The position numbers and the translations under genes were made by a program. From Planctomycetota bacterium (GTDB taxonomy: Bacteria > Planctomycetota > Phycisphaerae > Phycisphaerales > UBA1924): a stretch of 64,000 bases of DNA. Location of the stretch: positions 248,001-312,000 of the forward strand of contig JAFEBP010000014.1 of the NCBI GenBank assembly GCA_018242605.1. The letters are read 5' to 3'. This document shows positions 58,201-64,000 of the stretch, piece by piece. How positions within the stretch are numbered: the stretch's first letter is position 1; the number at the start of each line of letters is the position of its first letter. The notes under the pieces were generated by a model. That model was not told where the DNA came from. It did no database searches and saw nothing but the letters and a program-made list of their open reading frames with translations.

Positions 58201-58311
58201 ATGCTGCTGGCCAACATTGAGTCGGGCGATCCGTGCTGCGACATCACCGGAGATTCGGTGGTTGATGAAGCCGATGTGAAGGAACTGATGCGACTGATTG
58301 CGGGCGAGTAG
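55222..58311 (+). CDS. IgGFc-binding-domain-like surface protein with HAF repeats and dockerin-like end
   Basis: 1029 aa. Signal peptide (LMAGCIGLAFCCTRSEVLGQ). BIG2-like domain about 115-200 (RTSNLNIANVDANGVVTAIG), carboxypeptidase-regulatory-like about 205-300, and an IgGFc-binding-like domain about 305-690 (EFGVAFQRNYDNANVGLSLF, HAEDDVVVYGLNRAPFTTDA, SQFAVIAAQDNTVVTITPS). HAF-like repeats lie at about 770-920 (TIDLGTLGGATSVATGINA, MHDLGTVGGPWSRAAAIAD). The last 60 residues are a two-repeat dockerin type (DINGDRRLDEADLVML, DITGDSVVDEADVKEL) without the Gly-Cys end. It probably binds proteins or glycans outside the cell. It starts in AT-rich DNA that continues the low-GC tip of the previous gene. 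Confidence 0.8.
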   Translation: MNTRTLMAGCIGLAFCCTRSEVLGQTLDGSWVVSVNGQTVRAYANGGFRIPNVAAPDQFGAGGPGSSPDFLSDDYLRIIGSSTQSGRTRYLFSSPFRIRQRQTYTVGDLIITDTPPPFPQSLRLTASNQTLTQPGQTQSLQALGRLNDGTEQDVTPQSSWTSYRTSNLNIANVDANGVVTAIGEGTAFITAINEGATAIIRINVAPADPLTVVEGYVQGSDGPFIADAEVTLLGQGLTARTDSSGHFVIPGAISRNADRTPKDIQVHVTAPLYFAGDSTIVSAMSAMTTDVGIVRLTKIPSNPGREFGVAFQRNYDNANVGLSLFVSGNRATTGWVDVPGLGLPRQNFSVTPGVITTVSMPTSVLVSADNGTVPNGVVVHAEDDVVVYGLNRAPFTTDAYAGLPIDTWGMRYRPMCHVDLGGSNNRSQFAVIAAQDNTVVTITPSTSANGRTAGVPFNITLNRMQVYQLRSNVNGTDLTGSLITADAPIGVFSGNSCANVPSNRSFCDHLVEQMPPTDSWGLRVITLPLATRLNGDTFRILADQNGTNVQILGPTPAGFTLNAGQYSERILTGNNEIIADRPILVCQFANGGQYDARPGDPFMCIVPPSEQFLPSYTFSTPAIGFPTNYVNVIARTTDAVTGGVILDGAAVPLGQFQNIAGTEFSCAKIPVVVGSHTIRAGQPLGIYVYGFNRDDSYGYPGGLALAPRPPRRFIPDEGPTVTIVPPLDLSGVDIAPTPASPGFASGSPEKHGPVAPLTKNAQGTRLGSTSTTVPHASVTLSNGRTIDLGTLGGATSVATGINASGQVCGYSQVATGEFHAFRWIPDVNASGGTMHDLGTVGGPWSRAAAIADNGDVVGESATADSSTAAFLYHAATGELRALPSLGSGRTAATCIAPGGLVGGWATTGNGAETAVVWGDDGQIIALADLLGAGSGWTVRRVTSVSSNSSGEYEVFGAGQYRGVETTFSLVIKSTRPVPGDINGDRRLDEADLVMLLANIESGDPCCDITGDSVVDEADVKELMRLIAGE

Positions 58312-58364
58312 GCGCCGGCGTCGGAACGGCATGTTCCGTGGTGATTATCTCTTTCTTGGGGGAT

Positions 58365-58388
58365 TAGCCGACTTTCGATGGTCGGCTA
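58365..58388. terminator. Possible terminator between convergent genes
   Basis: TAGCCGAC / GTCGGCTA 8-bp stem with 8-nt loop, 53 bp after the plus-strand stop. A smaller hairpin (CGGAAC-GGCAT-GTTCCG) sits at 58322-58338. The T run is poor. Nothing else is seen in the gap 58312-58541. Confidence 0.4.
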
Positions 58389-58541
58389 GTTCCGTTTTGG
58401 AGTTGATGGCGGACCTGCTCCGCACGCGAGAGCTCTGCAGCGCCACTTGGAATGAAGGAAGCGCCGGCCCGGTTGGCGCGGCGGTTCACGTGACGAAAGT
58501 GCCTCGGCGGTTGGTTCGCGGGGGGCCCGTTTGTCGTCGAA

Positions 58542-59402
58542 CTATCTGGCCGGTGAGATGCGAACCGTGACCGGCGTGCCCATGGGGGGCACGGTGTCCG
58601 CGTTGGCGATCCACTGCGGTTCTTCGACGCCCGAGTCGGGGTTGTACATTTGGGTCCAGGAGATGGTCTCGTTGCTGAAGCAGGTGAGGCCGATGAGGCT
58701 GCCTTCGGCGTCGGCCTGGTACCAGTCCTGGCCGCGGCGGTTCACGGTGTTGCTGCCGCTGAAGACGAAGCCTTCCTTGGGCGAGTGCTGGGCGAGGGTG
58801 CGGTGGTCGCGCTGGTTGAGAATCCAATCGGCGGGGGAGGATTCCTTGCCGTTCACGATGAAGGTGATGCGCACGCGGCCGCCGGTGGGGGCGGTGGCGG
58901 TGATCTTCTTGTCTTCCCACGTCCACACGCCGGGCTTGCCTAGTTCCAGGCCGATGAGCAGCATCGCGGCGTGGATGTTCGAGGGCTTGGTCCGGGTGAC
59001 CACCAGGGCCTCGTGCTCCTTGGTGTCGGGCGTGCAGGCGACGAGTTCAAGGTAGACCACCGGCGTGCGTTCGTTGTGACAGTCGATCGGCACGGTGCCG
59101 TCGAACTCGATGGTCTTCGTGGCGGCGTCGACGCGGACACCGGGGAAGACTTCCTTGAGTGCCGGCGCGGCCGGTGGCGCAGCGGGTGCCGCAACGGGCG
59201 GCGAAGCCGCCGGTGCGGATGGTGCGGGGGGAGGTGGCGCAGGGGTCGGCGACGAAGGAGCTGGAGCCGCGGCTTGAGGTGCGGCGGGAGGCGCGGCGGG
59301 AGGCGAGGCGGGCGCGGTCGTCGCGGCTTTGTGAGCGCAGCCGGTGAGCCAGAGGCCCGCGAGAGCAAGGATCGGCGCGATGCGGGGTGTTGTGCAGTTC
59401 AT
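58542..59402 (-). CDS. YdjY-domain lipoprotein
   Basis: 286 aa; ATG overlapping the murD stop (ATGA). Lipoprotein signal with lipobox LTGC (Cys21), then a 60-residue Ala/Pro linker. The folded part (about 85-280) has FDGTVPIDCHNERTPVVYLE, HEALVVTRTKPSNIHAAMLL and IGLELGKPGVWTWEDKK, which match the YdjY family. YdjY proteins are of unknown function. The linker suggests it reaches across the periplasm. It is the last gene of the murD unit and may have an envelope role. Confidence 0.8.
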   Translation of the reverse strand: MNCTTPRIAPILALAGLWLTGCAHKAATTAPASPPAAPPAAPQAAAPAPSSPTPAPPPPAPSAPAASPPVAAPAAPPAAPALKEVFPGVRVDAATKTIEFDGTVPIDCHNERTPVVYLELVACTPDTKEHEALVVTRTKPSNIHAAMLLIGLELGKPGVWTWEDKKITATAPTGGRVRITFIVNGKESSPADWILNQRDHRTLAQHSPKEGFVFSGSNTVNRRGQDWYQADAEGSLIGLTCFSNETISWTQMYNPDSGVEEPQWIANADTVPPMGTPVTVRISPAR

Positions 59403-60787
59403 GGAGCACCGACCTTTGCGAGTTGTTCGCCTCGGGCCAGGGCGGCGAAGTGGCCGCCCCGTTGTTCGTAGTTCTTGAACTGGTCCCACGAGGCGCAGGC
59501 GGGGCTGAGAAGGGCGACATCGCCGGGGCGGGCGCGGGAAGCGATGGCCGACATGGCTTGATCGAGCGTGCCGCAGGCGAGGGCCTTTGGGCCCGCCGCG
59601 GCGGCGATGGCCGGGCCGGTCTTGCCGATGGTGTAGAGCCCTGCGAGTTGGTTCGCGAGGGCGGCGACGGGAGAAAGGTCGGAGCCCTTGTCGTAGCCGC
59701 CGACGATGAGGTGGACACGGGAGCGGCCCGGGGCTTCGTCGAACGCACGCACCGCGAGGAGGCAGGAATCAGGAGTCGTTGACTTGCTGTCGTTGAAGTA
59801 GCGCACGCCCGCACGCTCGCACACGCACTGGAGGCGGTGGGGCAGGCCCGCGAAGTCGGCCAGGAGCGGCAGGAGTTCGGAGGGTGTGTTGGCGATGCCC
59901 GCGGCGTGCGCCGCTGCGGCGGCGGTCGCGGCGTTCAGCACGTTGTGCGCGCCGGGGATGAGGAGCGGCACGCCGCCCTTGGGGACAGCGGGGGTGATGG
60001 CGGTGGGGCCCGCGGCGGCGGCGATGCGGGCGGCGAGCGCGGCGTCGGGCGTGCTTGCCGGGATGATCCGGGCGGAGCGCTGGTGGTAGCGGAAGATGTT
60101 CAGCTTGGAATCGCAGTAGTGGTTGAAGTCGCCGTGCCAGTCGATGTGATTGTTGGAGATGTTGGTCAGCACGGCGACATCGGGGGACCAGCCGCGGGCG
60201 GCGTCGAAGCCGACACCCTCACCGAGCCAGTAGAGCATCGCGCTGCTGAGTTCCAGAACAACGTGGTCGGCGGGGGTGATGGCGCTGACGTCGGCCAGGA
60301 GCGAGCCGCCGATGTTGCCCCCGAACCAGACGCGGCCGCTGATCTGTCCCGAGGCGCTGAGACGCTCCAGGATGTGGGCGATCATCGCGGACGTGGTGCT
60401 CTTGCCCGCGGAGCCGGTGATGCCGATGGTCGCAACGCCCCGGGGCAGAGACTCGATGACGAGGCGGATCTCGGTGGTGACCGGTATGCCCGCGGCGTGG
60501 GCGGCGCGGAGGAAGCGATTGTCCCACGGCTTGGGAACCGCCGGGTTCGCGACCACCAGATCGCAGGTGGTGAAGTCGGAGATGTTGTGCTCGCCCAGAC
60601 GCAGCCTGACGGAGCCCTGTTCGACGAGATCGGCGATGTCGGCAACGCCGTCCGCGAGCTTGTCGGCGGGCTGCATGTCGGTGACGAGGACGTTGGCGCC
60701 CCGGCCGACGAGGAAACGGGCGACGCCCGCGCCGCCGCCGAAGTGGCCCAGGCCCATGACCGTGATATTGGCGCCGTCGAGTTGCAT
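59399..60787 (-). CDS. murD: UDP-N-acetylmuramoyl-L-alanine--D-glutamate ligase
   Basis: 462 aa. It adds D-Glu to UDP-MurNAc-L-Ala with ATP in the cytoplasm. N-terminal Rossmann part (NITVMGLGHFGGGAGVARFL), ATP loop GITGSAGKSTTSAMIAHILE, the Mur-family segments LTNISNNHIDWHGDFNHYCD and LPHRLQCV, and NDSKSTTPDS. Length fits MurD (about 440). Its presence shows that this planctomycete makes peptidoglycan. The stop overlaps the lipoprotein start. Confidence 0.93.
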   Translation of the reverse strand: MQLDGANITVMGLGHFGGGAGVARFLVGRGANVLVTDMQPADKLADGVADIADLVEQGSVRLRLGEHNISDFTTCDLVVANPAVPKPWDNRFLRAAHAAGIPVTTEIRLVIESLPRGVATIGITGSAGKSTTSAMIAHILERLSASGQISGRVWFGGNIGGSLLADVSAITPADHVVLELSSAMLYWLGEGVGFDAARGWSPDVAVLTNISNNHIDWHGDFNHYCDSKLNIFRYHQRSARIIPASTPDAALAARIAAAAGPTAITPAVPKGGVPLLIPGAHNVLNAATAAAAAHAAGIANTPSELLPLLADFAGLPHRLQCVCERAGVRYFNDSKSTTPDSCLLAVRAFDEAPGRSRVHLIVGGYDKGSDLSPVAALANQLAGLYTIGKTGPAIAAAAGPKALACGTLDQAMSAIASRARPGDVALLSPACASWDQFKNYEQRGGHFAALARGEQLAKVGAP

Positions 60788-60846
60788 CGGGGCATTGTTG
60801 CGGGCGTGGGGTATGGAGGAAGCACCGCAGCGGCGGCACCGGAGAA

Positions 60847-63183
60847 TTACATCAGCGCCACGGGGTCAACGTCGACCGCGGTCCTGGTGTCGCTCTTGAG
60901 CAGGCCCTTGGCGCGAAGGGAGGCCAGGAGGCGGGAGAGGGCCGCGGCGGTGGGGGCGGTGACGTCGATGCCGGTGCGGAACTGGCCGGCGATGCGTTCG
61001 ATGGGGCAGGGAATGGGGCCGCGAACGGCGGCGTCGGGCGGGGCAGCTTCGCGGAGCGCGGCGGCGAGCTCTCGCCCGGCTTCCTGGGCTTTCTCGGCGG
61101 ATTTGTCGCGGCAGACGATGCGTGCCATGCGAGAGACGGGCGGGAGCCGGGCGCCCTTGCGGACGGACATTTCCAGTTCGGCGAACGTCACGTAGTCGTG
61201 GCGGGATGCCAGGATGATCGCGGGGTTGGTGGGGCAATGGGTCTGGACGATGACGGTGCCGGGTTGCTCGCCGCGGCCGGCGCGGCCGGCGACCTGGCTC
61301 ACGAGTTGAAACGTGCGTTCGGCGGAGCGGAAATCGGGGATGTGCAGGGCGGTGTCGGCGTCGATGATGCCCACCAGGCGCACTCCGGGAAAGTCCAGGC
61401 CCTTGGCGAGCATCTGCGTGCCCACGAGCAGGCGGACTTCGCCGCTGGCGAAGCGGGCGAGGGTTTCGGCGTATTCCCCGCCGCCCCGCATCGAGTCAGA
61501 GTCCACGCGGAGCATGGTGCGGCCCTCTTCGATGCCGAGCGCGGCGTACTTGCGGGCGAGTTCTTCCTCCAGTCGTTGGGTGCCGCCCGAGAAGAGGTTG
61601 AGTTTGCCGCCGCAGACGGGGCACTTGGTGGGCACCATCTGCTCGGCCTCGCAGTGGTGGCAGCGGACGAATCCGCCCAGCGCGAAGTGGCGGGTGCGGT
61701 GCAGGACGAGGTTGGCGTCGCACTGGTCGCAGCCGAGCACGTGGCCGCAGGCCTTGTTCTGGCAGGAGATGTAGCTGGCGAAGCCGCGGCGGTTGAGGAG
61801 GAGGATCGCCTGCGCGGGCTCGCGCAGTGTCTTTTCGAGCGCGGCTTCGAGGGTGGGGCCGAGCAGGTGCTGGAAGCGGTCCGGGCCCATCTGGTAGCGT
61901 TTACGGCGCTCCTCGGTCATATCGACGAGCGTGACGACGGGCAGGGAAGCGCCCCCGACGCGGCGGGTCAGGCTCCAGAGCTGGAAGCGCGGGGGCTGCG
62001 ACGTGGCGTTGTGCCAGGATTCCATCGAGGGCGTGGCGGAGCCCAGGACGACGGGGCAGGCTTCGAGCTGGCCGCGTTTGATCGCCACGTCGCGTCCGTT
62101 GTAGCGCGGGAGGCGATCCTGCTTGTACGAAGAATCGTGCTCCTCATCGACCACGATGAGGCCCAGGTTGGCCAGGGGCGCGAACACCGCGGACCGAGCG
62201 CCCACGACCACGCGGGCCTCCCCTTCGCACGCCCGGCGCCATTCCTTATGACGCTGCGCGGCGGTGAGGCCGGAGTGGAGCACGGCGACGCGGTCTTCGC
62301 CCAAGCGCCCGGTGAAGCGGGCGGCGGTCTGCGGCGTCAGGGCGATCTCGGGGACGAGCACCAGGGCCGTGCGGCCTTCAGAAATGGTCTGCGAGATGAG
62401 ACGCAGGTAGACCTCGGTCTTGCCCGAGCCCGTGACGCCACGCAGGAGATGGACGGAGAATGAGCCGAAGGCGGCGGCGATGCCGTCGACGGCGGCGGAT
62501 TGCTCGTCGGTGAGGTCGAGGGTCTTGTTGAGTTCCCAGTCGGCGCGTTTGAGAGCCGCGGCACGCACGTGGGTTTCGTCGAACTGGCGGAGGAATCCCG
62601 CGGCGACCAGTGCGCGGGCGGTGGCGACGGTCTTGGCCCCGCAGCGGATCGACAGTTCCTTCAGAGGCATGGGGAACTCGGCATGCGGCAGGGCCTTGAC
62701 GGCGTCCCACATCTTCGCGGCGTGGCCGCGGAGCTGGGTTTCGTCGGGGGGCGAGGGCTCGCGATCAACCATCGCGATGTTGCGGCTGCCGGTGCCGGCC
62801 TTGACCGGGGCGGGCATGACGCTGGCCAGCACCATGCCCAGCGGGCAGAGGTAATACTCGGCCATCCATGCGCCGAGCTTCATGAGCGAGGGCGGCAAGA
62901 GCGCGCCGCTGGTGGACGTGATGGGCTTGATTCGGTTCGGCGGGACGCCCGCGGCCAGCGCAGCGCCGCCGACTTCGAGCACCACGCCGGGCGCCGGGCG
63001 ATCCCCTTTTCCTAGCGGGACCATCACGTGCTCGCCGATCCGCGGCGGGGGATCACCGCAGCCGTAGGTGAAGCCGTCGGGCCCGTCGAGGATGTCGATG
63101 CCTCGCTCAACCGCGACGCGGACGTACCACGGGTAGGCCGTGGGGGTGTCGGGCGCGAAAAGGGTCGAATCGGGGGTCGGCAT
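60847..63183 (-). CDS. priA: Primosomal replication helicase PriA
   Basis: 778 aa from the ATG at 63183; an in-frame GTG/ATG 21 codons upstream is possible. It restarts stalled replication forks. Walker A RGVTGSGKTEVYLRL, Walker B VVDEEHDSSYKQDRLP, and helicase motifs LLLNRRGFASYI and QVAGRAGRGEQPGTV. The zinc-binding block has CQNKACGHVLGCDQCDANLV then CHHCEAEQMVPTKCPVCGG, eight Cys. The 3' BD region at the N-terminus is present. Length fits (about 730). Confidence 0.93.
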   Translation of the reverse strand: MPTPDSTLFAPDTPTAYPWYVRVAVERGIDILDGPDGFTYGCGDPPPRIGEHVMVPLGKGDRPAPGVVLEVGGAALAAGVPPNRIKPITSTSGALLPPSLMKLGAWMAEYYLCPLGMVLASVMPAPVKAGTGSRNIAMVDREPSPPDETQLRGHAAKMWDAVKALPHAEFPMPLKELSIRCGAKTVATARALVAAGFLRQFDETHVRAAALKRADWELNKTLDLTDEQSAAVDGIAAAFGSFSVHLLRGVTGSGKTEVYLRLISQTISEGRTALVLVPEIALTPQTAARFTGRLGEDRVAVLHSGLTAAQRHKEWRRACEGEARVVVGARSAVFAPLANLGLIVVDEEHDSSYKQDRLPRYNGRDVAIKRGQLEACPVVLGSATPSMESWHNATSQPPRFQLWSLTRRVGGASLPVVTLVDMTEERRKRYQMGPDRFQHLLGPTLEAALEKTLREPAQAILLLNRRGFASYISCQNKACGHVLGCDQCDANLVLHRTRHFALGGFVRCHHCEAEQMVPTKCPVCGGKLNLFSGGTQRLEEELARKYAALGIEEGRTMLRVDSDSMRGGGEYAETLARFASGEVRLLVGTQMLAKGLDFPGVRLVGIIDADTALHIPDFRSAERTFQLVSQVAGRAGRGEQPGTVIVQTHCPTNPAIILASRHDYVTFAELEMSVRKGARLPPVSRMARIVCRDKSAEKAQEAGRELAAALREAAPPDAAVRGPIPCPIERIAGQFRTGIDVTAPTAAALSRLLASLRAKGLLKSDTRTAVDVDPVALM

Positions 63184-63384
63184 GGTCCGGCGCGGGTGGA
63201 CGCACCCCGCGATGTCGAAGAGTACGTGCGGAGGAGCGAGGCCCACGCGGGCGCAGCAAACAGGCCCGTCCGCGCGGGCGGGCGGGCCGATGAAGTGGCG
63301 GATGAATACCGCGATGCCGCGCGGCCATCAATGAACGCGGCGCAGCCGGGGCCGCTCATGGCTCGGGGGGTGCGCTGAACGCTT

Positions 63385-64000
63385 TCACGGGGTGAGCGTG
63401 CAAGGGACGCCGCACGCCCATCCTCGCCCTGCTCCGCGGCCGAACCCGTACCCCATGGCGACGCCGCGTGTGGTCGGGGGAGCGCCGGCATCGGCGGACC
63501 ATCGCTCGAACGCGGGCAGATGGTTGTTCTTCGACGCGGCCCTGAGGTTTTCAAACGCCGAGCGGATGTCGGGATCGGTCACATCCGTCAGGAATCGGTC
63601 GTACATGGCGATGTTGTCGCGTTCGAGCTGGGCCGCGACCCGGTTGCACTCCGCGAACGTGGCCGGCACGGCGGGGACATTGCCCGGATCGCCGGCGGGC
63701 ACTGTGACGCCGTGGCGTTTCATGAGAGAGGCGATGACGTTCTCGTGGCGTTCCTCGGCGTTCACGATGTTGACGAAGGGTCGTACCTGTCCCTGTTTCG
63801 CAAGAACGCCGCGATAGAAGACCTGCACGCGCCGCTCATCCTGCAACGCGGCCGTGAGGGCGTCGGCGGTCTTGGCGTTGACGGGCGTGCTCGCGCCGAC
63901 GGGCACAGCGCAGTCGCAGCAGCCCGTGCACGCGGTCTTGGAGGTGGTGCATCCGACGCTCAACGCCGAGACGGCGGCGAGAGCGAGCAACACATTGACA
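63385..64000 (-). CDS. Ferritin-like DUF2202-type lipoprotein, 5' end at edge
   Basis: At least 202 aa; the frame is open to the right edge, so the start could lie outside or be the GTG at 63993. Lipobox LSVGC and several further Cys (TACTGCCDCAV). The helical domain has Glu/His ligand-like helices (AALQDERRVQVFYRGVLAKQ, NIVNAEERHENVIASLMKRH, LERDNIAMYDRFLTDVTDPD), resembling DUF2202 ferritin-like proteins, which carry di-iron-type helix pairs. Role unknown; perhaps metal or oxygen handling in the envelope. The Gly-rich C-terminus ends CGVPCTLTP. Confidence 0.75.
   Translation of the reverse strand, partial: VNVLLALAAVSALSVGCTTSKTACTGCCDCAVPVGASTPVNAKTADALTAALQDERRVQVFYRGVLAKQGQVRPFVNIVNAEERHENVIASLMKRHGVTVPAGDPGNVPAVPATFAECNRVAAQLERDNIAMYDRFLTDVTDPDIRSAFENLRAASKNNHLPAFERWSADAGAPPTTRGVAMGYGFGRGAGRGWACGVPCTLTP

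Overview
The window is GC-rich, densely coded bacterial DNA. It most likely comes from a planctomycete of the Phycisphaerae. Several secreted proteins end in the same two-repeat calcium-binding module closing in Gly-Gly-Cys, the type called 'GC-type dockerin' in this group. There are also right-handed beta-helix proteins, a PEP-CTERM-like protein, a membrane protein with a C-terminal zinc ribbon, the futalosine menaquinone enzyme MqnA and a YdjY-domain lipoprotein. Many genes lack a clear Shine-Dalgarno site. I see no rRNA, tRNA, CRISPR array, insertion sequence or phage genes.

Layout. 1-7.8 kb: the front part of a very large exported beta-structured protein that runs off the left edge, a beta-helix protein, a membrane-anchored thioredoxin-like protein, a small Kazal-like secreted protein and a second beta-helix protein. 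7.9-11.4 kb: a prolyl oligopeptidase and an outer-membrane beta-barrel protein. 11.6-22.2 kb: a potassium-ATPase locus. A 48-codon membrane ORF, kdpF, kdpA, kdpB and kdpC come first, then a cupin, a DUF488 protein and a decayed DUF2945 gene, then the sensor kinase kdpD and regulator kdpE. A matching direct repeat lies upstream of both kdpF and kdpD. 22.3-28.9 kb: three GC-dockerin secreted proteins, one of them a matrixin protease, around a DNA-binding-like protein of unknown role. 29-34 kb: an ABC exporter, a zinc-ribbon protein, and a sigma factor-SIR2 protein operon with its own promoter.

34-43.8 kb: mostly housekeeping and signalling genes. These are a Bcp peroxiredoxin, a STAS antagonist, PurN, a TPR/metalloprotease/PDZ protein, a cyclodeaminase-like protein, a GAF-SpoIIE phosphatase, a CPBP protease, MqnA and a very divergent sigma-like protein carrying extra helix-turn-helix segments. 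44-58.3 kb: large surface proteins (a beta-helix protein with 234-residue repeats, a 1286-residue multidomain protein ending in an M15-peptidase-like domain, and an IgGFc-binding-like protein) plus a receiver/GAF protein, a zinc-ribbon membrane protein and a PEP-CTERM-like protein. 58.5-64 kb: a YdjY lipoprotein overlapping murD, priA, and a ferritin-like lipoprotein cut by the right edge.

The most unusual items are these. The 1286-residue protein has a C-terminal hydrolase-like domain of much lower GC, which looks like a swapped effector tip. The sigma factor and SIR2 protein form a two-gene unit resembling a regulated defence module. The kdp locus has paired candidate operators. The sigma-like protein at 42-43.8 kb is highly divergent.
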